Shown: positions 45,505 to 54,454 of the stretch, one piece after another | Position numbering within the stretch: the stretch's first letter is position 1 | How the letters are laid out: the number at the start of each line of letters is the position of its first letter | DNA from: Bifidobacterium scardovii JCM 12489 = DSM 13734 | GTDB lineage: Bacteria; Actinomycetota; Actinomycetes; Actinomycetales; Bifidobacteriaceae | NCBI RefSeq assembly: GCF_001042635.1 | Contig: NZ_AP012331.1 | Span: 62,001 to 126,000 of the forward strand | Direction of reading: 5' to 3' | Length of the DNA: 64,000 nucleotides | Notes under the pieces: generated by a model | Told to the model about the DNA's origin: nothing | Databases searched by the model: none | Seen by the model: the letters and a program-made list of their open reading frames with translations, nothing else | Position numbers and translations under genes: made by a program

Positions 45505-45633
45505 TTTGTGATTGGCGGTGGCGATCGCGCGGGCATGGGCTGCGGCGTCGTTGCCGCGGTCAATTGTGAATCAGGGATGAATCAGTGACGTTCGGGGGGT
45601 GTTTGCCGTCCCCAACCGTGCCATGATGGTGGC

Positions 45634-46002
45634 ATGAGACTTTTGGGTAATATTCTGTGGCTTGTCCTCGGCGGGTTGGCGATCGCGATCGGATGGGCGC
45701 TGGTCGGCTTGCTGCTGTGCATCACGATCATCGGCATCCCGTTGGGGGTCCAGGCATTCAAGATGGCGGAGCTCACGCTGACGCCGTTCGGCAAGACCGT
45801 GGTGTACGATCGCAGCTTCGATTCCACGCTGATGAACATCTTCTGGGTGGTGCTGGTCGGCTGGTGGATGGCGATCGGATACGTGCTGGCCGGCGCGCTC
45901 AACTGCGTCACGATCATCGGCATCCCGTTCGGCATCCAGTCCTTCAAGATGGCCAAACTGGCGCTCTGGCCGTTCGGCGCGCAGATTCTCTCGTTGCGCT
46001 GA
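45634..46002 (+). CDS. yccF: YccF-family membrane protein
   Basis: A 122-residue inner-membrane protein made of two copies of the YccF repeat. Each has a long hydrophobic segment followed by the signature: LLLCITIIGIPLGVQAFKMA and AGALNCVTIIGIPFGIQSFK. Family function is unknown. The start MRLLGNILWLVLGG lies 26 bp after a purine-poor region, so initiation is weakly supported, but the N-terminus is canonical. Divergent from hsp20. Confidence 0.9.
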   Translation: MRLLGNILWLVLGGLAIAIGWALVGLLLCITIIGIPLGVQAFKMAELTLTPFGKTVVYDRSFDSTLMNIFWVVLVGWWMAIGYVLAGALNCVTIIGIPFGIQSFKMAKLALWPFGAQILSLR

Positions 46003-46206
46003 ACGGATGGTACGGCGTTCGCACCCTCGCGGCGCTCGCGTTGCGGGGACGTTCGCGTCGTGGGGGACGCGAATGATCGCTGCCCCGGCCGGCGTCGGGG
46101 CCTTTATACGCTGCCATAACCACATCCGATAACCTGCTGCGCGCGTCCCGCGGCCGCTCCCGATAGCGTATGATACGGCACGACTATCAGGAAGCTGGGG
46201 AGCGGC

Positions 46207-47523
46207 ATGGCCGACGATCGTAAGCATCAGTCCGCGCGGCAGGCGGAGAATCCGCGTGCGGAACGCACCGGATACGCGGAGCGCGCGCAATACGCGCAGT
46301 ATGAGAGCGACAAGGGACCCGAGCGGGGATCCTGGCCGGCCGATGGTGGGGGATATGCCGGTCTGCTGGCCCGCCGCGCGGCGGCCGTGCCGGCGAACGT
46401 CTTCGCGTCGATGGACGAGGTCGTGGCGCAGGAGCGCGCGGCCGGGTTCGACGTCATCGACCTGAGCAAGGCCAACCCCGACCTGCCGACGCCGGCATAC
46501 ATCGTCGAGGCCGGTCGGGCCGCGACCGGGCGGCTGGAGAACCACCGGTACACGCCGTTCGACGGCAAACCCGATTTCCTGCAGGCCGCCGCCGGGTGGT
46601 ACCGGCGCGAGCAGGGCGTGGACGTGGACTGGACCACCGAACTGCTGGCCACCTGCGGCGCGATCATGGGGCTGTCCACCGTGACGCAGGTGCTGCTCGA
46701 CCCGGGCGACACCGTCGTGGTGCCGGAGCCGTACTATCCGCCATATGCGGCGCTCGCCGCCGTCGCCGGCGCGCGTATGGTCACCATTCCGACCGATGAG
46801 GAGCATGGATTCATCCCCGATCTCGACGCCGTGGACCCGCAGGTGTGGGATGACGCCAAGCTGCTGCTGCTCAACTATCCGAACAATCCCACGGGAGCGG
46901 CCGCGACCCGGCAGTTCTATGAGCAGGTCGTGCGGCTGGCCCACCGCCATCATTTCCTGGTCATGAACGATTTCGCGTATGCGGGCATCGGCACGGAGGC
47001 GCTCCCGCTGAGCCTGCTGGCCGTGGACGGGGCGCGGGACGTGTCGATCGAGGTCGTCTCGCTGTCGAAGATGTACGGCATGGCCGGCTGGCGCGCGGGG
47101 TTCGCCGCCGCGCCGGCCGAACTGATGGCCCATATCCGCGACTACCACCACCAGATGTGCACCAACCCGGCGGGAGCCGTGCAGGACGCTGGCGCCGCCG
47201 GCCTGAACGGCGACCAGTCGAGCGTGCGCGAGCTGTCTCAACGGTACGCGCACCGGCGCGGGATCCTGTCCCAGGCGCTCTCCGCCGCCGGCATCCGCTC
47301 CTTCGACTCGGCGTATGGCCTGTTCGTCTGGGCCCGTGTGCCGGATACCTTCGCCGGGGACGGCGACGCCTTCGCCCGCGCCATATTGCGCCGGACGCAT
47401 GTGGCCGTGATGCCGGGCTCCTGCTTCGGGGCCAGCGGCAAGGACTATATACGGCTGAGCCTGCTGGAAAGCGAGGATCACCTCATCGAGGCTGCGGCCC
47501 GCATCCGCGGCATGGCATGGTGA
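46207..47523 (+). CDS. Pyridoxal-phosphate aminotransferase, class I/II
   Basis: A 438-residue aspartate-aminotransferase-fold enzyme. Core motifs are VIDLSKANPDLPTP, HRYTPFDGKPDFLQAAAGWY, VVVPEPYYPPYAALAAVAGA, LLNYPNNPTGAAATRQFY and the cofactor-lysine motif EVVSLSKMYGMAGWRAGF. The C-terminus has PGSCFGASGKDYIRLSLLES. The first 45 residues or so (polar, Arg/Glu/Tyr-rich) are an extension outside the fold. GGGGAG lies 5 nt before the ATG. The substrate is not deducible; relatives act on aromatic amino acids, alanine or diaminopimelate-type substrates. Confidence 0.9.
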   Translation: MADDRKHQSARQAENPRAERTGYAERAQYAQYESDKGPERGSWPADGGGYAGLLARRAAAVPANVFASMDEVVAQERAAGFDVIDLSKANPDLPTPAYIVEAGRAATGRLENHRYTPFDGKPDFLQAAAGWYRREQGVDVDWTTELLATCGAIMGLSTVTQVLLDPGDTVVVPEPYYPPYAALAAVAGARMVTIPTDEEHGFIPDLDAVDPQVWDDAKLLLLNYPNNPTGAAATRQFYEQVVRLAHRHHFLVMNDFAYAGIGTEALPLSLLAVDGARDVSIEVVSLSKMYGMAGWRAGFAAAPAELMAHIRDYHHQMCTNPAGAVQDAGAAGLNGDQSSVRELSQRYAHRRGILSQALSAAGIRSFDSAYGLFVWARVPDTFAGDGDAFARAILRRTHVAVMPGSCFGASGKDYIRLSLLESEDHLIEAAARIRGMAW

Positions 47524-47668
47524 CGCCGGGGTCCCATCCACACCGGTTAACACGGACACAAACAACACGAAACGAGCCCGACCGTAGGATACTGGCACGG
47601 CCACGCCGGCCGCATTCCGGTCGGGGCCGATCCGCGGGACAGACCGGATCACGATCAAAGGAGCATGC

Positions 47669-48745
47669 ATGAGCACTCACGTTCAGGACAGCGATGTGCG
47701 CAGCGGGCCGGATCGCTATGTCAGCGAGATCGGTGCCGCCGCGCGGCTTGGCGACTATCTGCAGGACTATCGCAAGCCGGTGATCATCACCGGCCGCAAG
47801 TCGTTCGCGGCGTTCGCGGGCTACACCGCCGGCGCGGCGCCCGACCTGCCGGTGCTGCGGTACGACGGCAGCGCGACGATACGCAACGCGCATGAGGTCG
47901 CCGACCGGGTGGCCGAGCTCGGCGCCGACGCGATCGTGGCCATCGGCGCCGGCAAACTCGCCGACACCGCCAAGAACGTGGCCGAATTCACCGGCGCCGA
48001 CCTGATCATGGTGCCGACGATGGCGGCGACCTGCGCGGCGTATTCGGCGCTGTCGGTCAACTACGACGACAAGCACCGTTATGTCAGCGCGCCGCTGCAC
48101 CCGCGCAACTCGAATCTGGTGCTGGTCGACGCCGCGCTGGTCGGCAAGGCGCCGCGCGAGTTCCTGATCGGCGGCATCGGCGACACCCTGGCCAAATGGT
48201 ACGAATCCGTGCCGGTGTTCGCCCGGGCCGGCGAGCTCGGTGCCTTCGACCGCCTTGCGCAGCAGTCGGCGCGGCTGATCCGCGATGTGCTGCTGGCCGA
48301 AGGCGAGGCCGCGCTCGCATCCTACGATTCCGGGAACGTCGACGGGCATCTGCGTCTTGTGGTCGACGTGATCATCGGGCTGGGCGGCACGGTCGGAGGC
48401 TTCGGCGGCGTGCGCGCACGCGCCTCGGGAGCGCACGCGATGCATGACGCGCTCACCTTGCTGCCTGGCAGCACGCGCGTGGTGCACGGGTCGAAGGTGG
48501 CGTATGGCATCATCGTGCAGCTGATCGCCGAGGGCAAGGAGGATGAGGCCCGCTCGCTGCTGCCGTTCTACCGCGCGGTCGGGCTGCCGTACTCGTTCGC
48601 GACGATGGGCCTGGAGCCCAACGAGGGCGACTGGCGCATGGTCGCGGAATTCGCGGCCGGCCCGAAGTCCGCGTTCTGCCTTGCGGTGCCCGGCATCACC
48701 GCCGACGCGATAATCGCCGCCATGCGCGAGGCGGAGCGGCTGTAA
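47669..48745 (+). CDS. Iron-containing alcohol dehydrogenase, glycerol-dehydrogenase-like
   Basis: A 358-residue NAD-dependent polyol dehydrogenase of the GldA type. It has the dinucleotide-binding region AIVAIGAGKLADTAKNVAEF, the substrate loop MVPTMAATCAAYSALSV and metal ligands in IGGIGDTLAKWYES, SGAHAMHDALTL and TRVVHGSKVAYGIIV. AAAGGAG lies 6 nt before a run of ATG codons; 47669 (MSTHVQDSDV) is the best start. The substrate may be glycerol or a related polyol. It follows the aminotransferase by 145 bp. Confidence 0.9.
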   Translation: MSTHVQDSDVRSGPDRYVSEIGAAARLGDYLQDYRKPVIITGRKSFAAFAGYTAGAAPDLPVLRYDGSATIRNAHEVADRVAELGADAIVAIGAGKLADTAKNVAEFTGADLIMVPTMAATCAAYSALSVNYDDKHRYVSAPLHPRNSNLVLVDAALVGKAPREFLIGGIGDTLAKWYESVPVFARAGELGAFDRLAQQSARLIRDVLLAEGEAALASYDSGNVDGHLRLVVDVIIGLGGTVGGFGGVRARASGAHAMHDALTLLPGSTRVVHGSKVAYGIIVQLIAEGKEDEARSLLPFYRAVGLPYSFATMGLEPNEGDWRMVAEFAAGPKSAFCLAVPGITADAIIAAMREAERL

Positions 48746-48800
48746 CTCAGCAAGGGGCGTCGGCATCGACGCAAAGCCGCCCGCAATCATGGCTACACTT

Positions 48801-49031
48801 GGCTCCCCTCTGTGAGGCTGAGCCGTGAAGCAAACGCCAGAGGCGTTTGTAGGCGAAGGCGAGGCGACAGCCGAGCAGACAGGCTGCCGGCCGCAAGGCC
48901 ATCCTTGATTGCAGGGCGAGCTGGCCGCGAAGTGGCCTGAGGGGAGCATTCCCGCAAACACCTGAATCAGCCGATTCACATATTCTCCCCTCAGTCGGCT
49001 ACGCCGACAGCTCCCCTCCAGGAGGGGAGCC
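48801..49031. repeat. Mosaic intergenic element, 231 bp, arms ggctcccctc/gaggggagcc
   Basis: The right part repeats the blocks of the 38052-38191 element: ctggccgcgaagtgg, cacctgaatcagccgattc, ctcagtcggctacgccgaca. The left part carries an extra 90-bp or so insert with its own hairpins (caaacgccagaggcgtttg and ggctgccggccgcaaggcc). Confidence 0.8.
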
Positions 49032-49041
49032 GGAATACGAA

Positions 49042-49073
49042 AAGGGGGCTTCTCCCGTGGGAGAAGCCCCCTT
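49042..49073 (-). terminator. Terminator of the metNIQ operon
   Basis: aagggggcttctccc and its complement form a perfect 15-bp stem with a 2-base loop, 26 bp after the metQ stop. The minus strand continues with tttcgtattcc, a weak T run. Confidence 0.8.
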
Positions 49074-49098
49074 GACTATGCGGCAATAACGCCGTCCG

Positions 49099-49968
49099 TC
49101 AGTACTTGAAGGCCGGGATCACCGCGCCCTTGTAGTTCTTGTTGATCGCGTCGGCCACATCCTTGGTGTGGTAGGCGTCCACGATCTTCTTGTAGGTCGG
49201 GTTGTCCTTGTCGGCGGTGTTGGCCACGATCACGTTGATGTACTCCTTGAAGGCCTTGTTGGTCAGGCTGTCGGGCACCTGGTAGATCGCGTCGTCGGTG
49301 CTCATGCCGGCATCGATGATGAAGTTGGTGTTGGTGATACCGCCGGCGTAGTCGGGCAGCAGGTTGATGATGGCCGCGGCGTCGTTCAGCTCGATCTGCA
49401 CGCCGCTCGGGTTCTCGACGATGTCGTCGACGGTCGGGTTGGCGGCGTTCGGGTCCTTGAGCTTGATCAGTCCGGCGCTGTCGAGCACCTTGAGCGCGCG
49501 GCCGGTGTTGGTGGCGTTGCTGGGGATGGCGATCTTGTCGCCGGGCTTGAAGTCCTTGACGCTCTTGTACTTCTTGGAGTACAGGTTGAGCGGGGAGATG
49601 TACGAGTCGCCGATCACGGTGAACTTGTAGCCCTTCTCCTTCTCCTCCTGCTCCAGGAACGCGTAGTGCTGGAACGCGGTGATGTCCAGCTCCTTGTTGG
49701 CGAGGGCCTGGTTCGTGTAGATGCCGTCCTGGAACGGCTTGAGCTCGAGCTTGATATGCGCGTTCCCCGAATCGAGCTTCTTCTGCACGGCGGTCCAGAC
49801 CGCGTCGTCGGAGTTGCCGACGACGCCGACCGTCACGACCTTGTCGCTGCCGGCGTGCGCGTTGCGCACGAGCGTGACGCCGATGACCGCCGCGATGACG
49901 ACGACGATGGCGACGAGCACCGCGATCAGCTGCGTCTTCGCCTTCTTCTTGGATGTTGCGGATGCCAT
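49099..49968 (-). CDS. metQ: NLPA/MetQ-family methionine-type ABC binding protein
   Basis: A 289-residue binding protein for D/L-methionine or a related amino acid. An N-terminal membrane segment (TQLIAVLVAIVVVIAAVIGV) precedes the NLPA domain, with VTVGVVGNSDDAVWTAVQKK, ELDITAFQHYAFLEQEEKE, KIAIPSNATNTGRALKVL and TNTNFIIDAGM. It lacks the usual lipobox cysteine: the segment ends RNAHAGSDKVV, so it is either anchored by the helix or processed after AHA. GAGAGGGG precedes the ATG. It is the last gene of metN-metI-metQ. Confidence 0.93.
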   Translation of the reverse strand: MASATSKKKAKTQLIAVLVAIVVVIAAVIGVTLVRNAHAGSDKVVTVGVVGNSDDAVWTAVQKKLDSGNAHIKLELKPFQDGIYTNQALANKELDITAFQHYAFLEQEEKEKGYKFTVIGDSYISPLNLYSKKYKSVKDFKPGDKIAIPSNATNTGRALKVLDSAGLIKLKDPNAANPTVDDIVENPSGVQIELNDAAAIINLLPDYAGGITNTNFIIDAGMSTDDAIYQVPDSLTNKAFKEYINVIVANTADKDNPTYKKIVDAYHTKDVADAINKNYKGAVIPAFKY

Positions 49969-50055
49969 AATATGCCCCTCTCTCTAGTGATATTGCGTTA
50001 TGGCGTATGGGTGATGAATAAGGATCTGAATGAGGATGGAACGGATGCGGATCGG

Positions 50056-50736
50056 TCAGTGCTCGGTGATCTCGACCAGCAGACGGCCGATGAACTCGAT
50101 CAGGCCGATCAGCAGCACGAGCACGATGATCGTCGCGTAGGTGGCGTCGAGCATGTACCGCTGGTAGCCGTAGCGGATGGCGAAGTCGCCGAGACCGCCG
50201 CCGCCGACGATGCCCACGATCGCGGTCAGGCCGATCAGGCTGATCAGGGTGATCGTGGTGACGCGGATGATCGCGGGGACGCCCTCGCGCAGGTAGACGC
50301 GGAAGATGATCTCGATCGGGCTCATGCCCATCGACACCGCCGCCTCCACGAATCCGGGGTCAACACTGCTCAGCGCCGACTGGATCTGGCGGGTGAAGAA
50401 CGGCGTGATGCCGACGATCAGCGGGAAGATCGCGCCCTTCGTGCCGATCGCGGTGCCCACCAGCGCGCGGGTCACCGGCACGAGCGCCGCCGCGAGGATG
50501 ATGAACGGGATCGAACGGAACAGGTTCACGATCTTGTCGATCACGTTGAACACCACGGGGTTCGGCGTCAGCCCGCCGTGCTGGGTGACGGTCAGCACCA
50601 CGGCGAAGAAGGTGGCGAACACGAATGACAGCACGCCGGTGACGCCGAGCATGATGAGCGTCTGCACGAAGCTGTCGAAGAATTCCGGCAGTCGCGTGAC
50701 GACATTCGGGAACCAGCTGGAAAGCAAATCGGTCAT
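50056..50736 (-). CDS. metI: Methionine ABC transporter permease
   Basis: A 226-residue membrane subunit of the MetI type with five hydrophobic helices. The typical N-terminus is LLSSWFPNVVTRLPEFFDSF. The ATPase-contact loop is VDPGFVEAAVSMGMSPIEII, and IIRVTTITLISLIGLTAIVG follows. The start overlaps the metN stop by 4 nt (ATGA). The gap of 87 bp to metQ has no feature beyond the metQ ribosome site. Confidence 0.94.
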   Translation of the reverse strand: MTDLLSSWFPNVVTRLPEFFDSFVQTLIMLGVTGVLSFVFATFFAVVLTVTQHGGLTPNPVVFNVIDKIVNLFRSIPFIILAAALVPVTRALVGTAIGTKGAIFPLIVGITPFFTRQIQSALSSVDPGFVEAAVSMGMSPIEIIFRVYLREGVPAIIRVTTITLISLIGLTAIVGIVGGGGLGDFAIRYGYQRYMLDATYATIIVLVLLIGLIEFIGRLLVEITEH

Positions 50737-51848
50737 GATGCCAAAACCTCGATTCCGATGTTACGGTTCTTCAGGTAGTCGATCGCGGCGAGGATGTTGT
50801 TCCGGTCGCCCGTGATGACGACGACGAGACCTCCAAGGGGCGAGCCCTCGACCACGTCGATGTCGCCGAACACGATGTTCACGTCGATGTCGAACTGGCG
50901 GGAGATGTGCGAGACCAGCGCTTCGGACACCTCCTTGGAGATGTAGCGCATGCGCAGCAGCACGCCGCCGTCCCCGACGCTGACCAGCGGCGAGTGCTCC
51001 TCGATGAGGTCGTTGACCTTGTCGAGATTCGACGTGGTGGCCACGAAGGACTTGGTCAGCGGGGCCTGCGGGTTGACGAAGATGTCGAACAGGCGGCCCT
51101 CCTCGACGATCGTGCCGTGGTCGATCACCGCTACCTTGTTGCAGATCTGCTTGACGACGGACATCTGGTGGGTGATGATCACGATGGTCAGCCCCAGCGT
51201 GTCGTGCAGCTGGCGCAGCAGCTTGAGGATCGACTTGGTGGTGTTCGGGTCGAGCGCGCTCGTCGCCTCGTCGCTCAGCAGGATGTCCGGGTTGTTGGCC
51301 AGCGCGCGGGCGATCGCCACGCGCTGCTGCTGGCCGCCGGACAGCTCGCTCGGGTAGTTGTCGGCCTTCTCGGCCAGCCCGACGAGCTCGAGCAGCTCGG
51401 CGACGCGCGCGGCGCGGGCCTCCCGGTCGAGCTCGCCGCCCAACAGCGGCAGCTCCACGTTGCCGGCCACCGTGCGCGACGGCATCAGGTTGAACGACTG
51501 GAAGATCATGCCGATGCGCCGGCGCAGCGAACGCAGCTCCTTGGGGCGCAGGTCGCCGATGCCGCGGCCGTTGACCTCGAGCGACCCCCCGTCGAACGGT
51601 TCCAGGCCGTTGATGCAGCGGACCAGCGTGCTCTTGCCGGCGCCGCTCAGGCCGATGATGCCGTAGATGTCGCCGCGTTCGATGGTCAGGTTGATGCCCT
51701 GCAGGGCGACCTTGTCGCCCTCCTCGGTGTGGTAGATCTTCTTGAGGTCGTGAATGGCGACCGCCGGCACTTCGCCGGCGTTGCCGGTCGCGTTGTCGGG
51801 CGTGCCGGTCGCGCCGGTGGTCGCGTCGTCATGCGCGTGTTCCGTCAT
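50733..51848 (-). CDS. metN: Methionine ABC transporter ATP-binding protein
   Basis: A 371-residue ATPase. Walker A is GLSGAGKSTLVRCINGLE, the signature is PSELSGGQQQRVAIARALAN, Walker B is PDILLSDEATSALDPNTT and the switch His is in TIVIITHQMSVVKQI. The C-terminal quarter is the NIL regulatory domain (SPLGGLVVVITGDRNNILAA), which in MetN binds methionine and stops transport. A 27-residue Thr/Ala-rich N-terminal extension precedes the domain. The start follows AGAGGAGACACG. No S-box riboswitch was recognised upstream. Confidence 0.95.
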   Translation of the reverse strand: MTEHAHDDATTGATGTPDNATGNAGEVPAVAIHDLKKIYHTEEGDKVALQGINLTIERGDIYGIIGLSGAGKSTLVRCINGLEPFDGGSLEVNGRGIGDLRPKELRSLRRRIGMIFQSFNLMPSRTVAGNVELPLLGGELDREARAARVAELLELVGLAEKADNYPSELSGGQQQRVAIARALANNPDILLSDEATSALDPNTTKSILKLLRQLHDTLGLTIVIITHQMSVVKQICNKVAVIDHGTIVEEGRLFDIFVNPQAPLTKSFVATTSNLDKVNDLIEEHSPLVSVGDGGVLLRMRYISKEVSEALVSHISRQFDIDVNIVFGDIDVVEGSPLGGLVVVITGDRNNILAAIDYLKNRNIGIEVLAS

Positions 51849-51938
51849 CGTGTCTCCTCTCTTGCGATGCGTGTTCCGTGATGCTTGTCGATGCCTGTCG
51901 GGACTGGCGGTCTTATCGGGCCTGCAGGTCCGCGCGGA

Positions 51939-53105
51939 TCAGTACGCCAGCTCCAGCACGGCGATCACGTCGTCGCGGGTGAGCGGCGAATAGTTGCCGA
52001 CCGTTGTGGTGCCTCCGTGCGTCAGCACGTCGGCGACGTGCTCGATGCCTTCGCGGGGGATGCCGAGCTCGTGCAGGCTCACGGCCAGGCCCAGCGCGCG
52101 GAAATGCTCCTCAAGCCGATCGGCCAGCAGATCGGCGGCCTGCTCGGGCGTGTAGTCGTACGGGTCGGCGTCGAACACGCGCGCGGCGAGCTGCGCGTAG
52201 CGTTCGGGCTTGCGCTTGGCCACGTAGCGGATGATCGACGGCAGGATCGCCGCGATGCCCTCGCCGTGGATCACGTCGTACTCGCCGCCCAGCTCGTGCT
52301 CGACGCGGTGCGTGGTCCAGTCGTTCTCGCCGCCGGTCGACAGCCAGCAGTGGTTGAACATCGTGGCCGACAGCCAGTGCAGCTCGGTGCGGGTGGCGAG
52401 GTCCTGCGGGTCCGCGGCGAAGCGGCGCCCCGCAAGCAAAGCGGCCTTGAGCCCGCCTTCCAGCAGCCGGTCGGCCGACTCGATGCGCTCGCCGGAGGTG
52501 AAGTACGGTTCGAGGAATCCGACCGCCAGATCGGCCACGGCGGCGGCCTGATGGCGCAACGGCGCGGTGCGCGAGTACTCGGGGTTGACGATGGCGAATT
52601 CGGGGATGATCAGGCGGGTTTCGAGCGCGCGCTTGTCATGGCCCTGCTGCAGCACGGCGCAGTCGGAGACTTCGGAGCCGGAGCCGGGGATCGTGCTGAT
52701 CACGCCGACCGGCAGCGTCTCGGCCGGCGTTGCGGTGCCGTCGAACAGGTCCCAGACGTCGCCCTGATAGGGCACGCCGACGCCCACGGCCTTGGCCGTG
52801 TCGAACGAGCTTGCGCCGCCGGCCGCCAGCACGAAGTCCACATGGTTGGCGCGGGCCTCGTCCACCAGGGTGCGCACCAGCTCGATATGCGGGTTTGGCA
52901 CCACGTCGCCGTTCTCGTACAGCCGCGCGCCGAGCGCGTCCGCGGCCTGCTTGACCTCGTCGCGGATGCCCAGATCGAAGACGTAGTCGCCGCTGTACAC
53001 GAACAGGATCGCGGTCGGGTGGTAGGCGGCGAGCAGCTCCTTGAGCTGGTGCTGCGCGCCGACGCCGAAGATCAGCTGGTTCTTGCTGGAATAGGTGAAG
53101 GTCAT
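51939..53105 (-). CDS. Iron-containing alcohol dehydrogenase (BDH-like)
   Basis: A 388-residue NAD(P)H-dependent alcohol/aldehyde oxidoreductase of the butanol-dehydrogenase branch. It has the nucleotide-binding GGASSFDTAKAVGVGVPYQG, STIPGSGSEVSDCAVLQ and metal-binding blocks AVADLAVGFLEPYF, WLSATMFNHCWLSTGGEND and EHELGGEYDVIHGEGIAAIL. The start MTFTYSSKNQLIFGVGAQHQ is typical. It overlaps the stop of the AhpD-like gene by 4 nt, so the two are coupled, with the AhpD-like gene first. The physiological substrate is unknown. Confidence 0.93.
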   Translation of the reverse strand: MTFTYSSKNQLIFGVGAQHQLKELLAAYHPTAILFVYSGDYVFDLGIRDEVKQAADALGARLYENGDVVPNPHIELVRTLVDEARANHVDFVLAAGGASSFDTAKAVGVGVPYQGDVWDLFDGTATPAETLPVGVISTIPGSGSEVSDCAVLQQGHDKRALETRLIIPEFAIVNPEYSRTAPLRHQAAAVADLAVGFLEPYFTSGERIESADRLLEGGLKAALLAGRRFAADPQDLATRTELHWLSATMFNHCWLSTGGENDWTTHRVEHELGGEYDVIHGEGIAAILPSIIRYVAKRKPERYAQLAARVFDADPYDYTPEQAADLLADRLEEHFRALGLAVSLHELGIPREGIEHVADVLTHGGTTTVGNYSPLTRDDVIAVLELAY

Positions 53106-53656
53106 TTGATCGCGTCCCTCCAGGTGGCCGGGGTGAAGGTGTGCTCGAGCGGCTTGAGGCGGCCGTCGACGTCCACCTTCAGCACGGAGTTGAAGGTGTT
53201 GCCGGCGATCATCTGGCCGGCGAAGCCGACGATCACGACGATCTCGTCGTCGTTGAACGCCTTGCGGACGCGGGCGAACAGCTCGTCCGGCACGGCGGTC
53301 GGGTTCTTGACGATGCTTTCGGCGAAGTCGATGAGCAGCTGCTCGCGCTCATCGGGCTCGAACTCATTCGGGTCCACGCCCAGATCACGCAGGTCGCTGA
53401 CGAAGAACAGCGAGCACAGCAGGCAGCTGCCGGTGCGCGAGATCGCGTGGGCGAAGATCGTCGCGTCCTTGATGCCGAGCGTGGCGACCAAGCTGTCCCA
53501 GGAGTAGTGCCAGGCGCGGTAGGCGAGGAAGGTGCCGTAATCGCGCAGCAGGGTCTGCTGCATGTTGGTCAACGTGCCCTTCTTGTCCAGATCGTCCCAC
53601 GCCTTGCTGGCGTCTGCGGTCAGATTGTTCGGGTCCGCCGATCCGACTCGTGCCAT
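53102..53656 (-). CDS. Carboxymuconolactone decarboxylase/AhpD-like protein
   Basis: A 184-residue all-helical protein of the CMD/AhpD superfamily, small redox or peroxidase-linked proteins. The active-site-like segment is HAISRTGSCLLCSLFFVSDL with a CxxC pair, followed by REQLLIDFAESIVKNP and NDDEIVVIVGFAGQMIAGNT. The start follows GAAAGAGGATC. Coupling to an alcohol dehydrogenase suggests a small redox or detoxification unit, which is inference. The upstream 346 bp (53657-54002) show no other feature. Confidence 0.85.
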   Translation of the reverse strand: MARVGSADPNNLTADASKAWDDLDKKGTLTNMQQTLLRDYGTFLAYRAWHYSWDSLVATLGIKDATIFAHAISRTGSCLLCSLFFVSDLRDLGVDPNEFEPDEREQLLIDFAESIVKNPTAVPDELFARVRKAFNDDEIVVIVGFAGQMIAGNTFNSVLKVDVDGRLKPLEHTFTPATWRDAIK

Positions 53657-54002
53657 GATGATCCTCTTTCCTGTGTGGTATCCGTGCGTTGTCTTGTGTG
53701 CGCCGCGCGTGTGCCGCCCGTCGCGGGCGTCGCGCCTTCCGCACTGCCTGACTCATCGTATGGCCCCGATGGTGGCCGGGGAACGGGTTGGTTATACGTG
53801 GAATTGATAGGCCCATATCAGGGCGTTGCGGCCGTGCGGGTGCTGACGGGGGCGAATATGCCTCGAAACGGCGGTGTGTCCAGTATGTGGACGCGTATGG
53901 GGCGGGTGGTGGCTGCTTTGATGAGCCGATGCGTTCCGCGGAGGCTGCTTTTGGGGCCTTCCGGTTCGTTCCCGGTCTGTTGCGGGGCTGCCCGGGCCCG
54001 CG

Positions 54003-54380
54003 ATGTGCCGTACTGTCGAGTTGTCGATCATGCCGGCGAAGATGATCGCGCGCTGGGGCAACCTGACGGTCAATGGCCTGATGTTCGTGATCTCCGGCAT
54101 GATCCTGCTGCCGTTCGTGCGGCCGTGGGCCACCGCGCCGGCATTGGACTGGGTCGGCGTGCTGCTCATGGTCTATACGGTGGTCGGCGGCACATTCGGT
54201 GCATACTGGCTGTTCCTGGGCGGCATGATGCGCGTCGGTTCGATGCGCGCCACCATGCTCGGCACCAGCGAGCCGGTCGCCGCCACCATCACTGCGGTCA
54301 TGTTCACCGGGGCGGTGTTCACGCTGACCGATCTGATCGGATTCGTCATGATCCTCGCGATGGTGTTCCTAGTGCGGTGA
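54003..54380 (+). pseudogene. Truncated EamA/DMT transporter (C-terminal fragment)
   Basis: About 115 residues match the last half of an EamA-family exporter: KMIARWGNLTVNGLMFVISG, VYTVVGGTFGAYWLFLGGMM and MRVGSMRATMLGTSEPVAAT, ending DLIGFVMILAMVFLVR. A full protein has about 300 residues and ten helices; only about four helices remain. No matching N-terminal half is readable in the GC-rich sequence upstream, so the gene appears deleted at its 5' side. The exact start of the remnant is arbitrary. Confidence 0.75.
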
Positions 54381-54454
54381 GCGGGAGACCGGCGCCGGCC
54401 GCCGGTTCCTGATCGCCGGTTGCCGTGCCGCGCATCCGTAGTATCGTGAGTTCC

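Noticed and set aside
45270..45563. 97-residue frame between hsp20 and its operator
   Set aside because: Its start lies upstream of the HAIR operator, there is no ribosome site, and the translation is Pro/Ser/Gly-rich without features.
45571..47676. 701-residue antisense frame over yccF and the aminotransferase
   Set aside because: It covers two well-supported genes and the spacer between them and has no domain signature.
51849..51938. SAM (S-box) riboswitch or other leader before metN
   Set aside because: The sequence before metN on the minus strand has a ribosome site but no S-box-like helices. The spacer to the neighbouring gene is too short for one.
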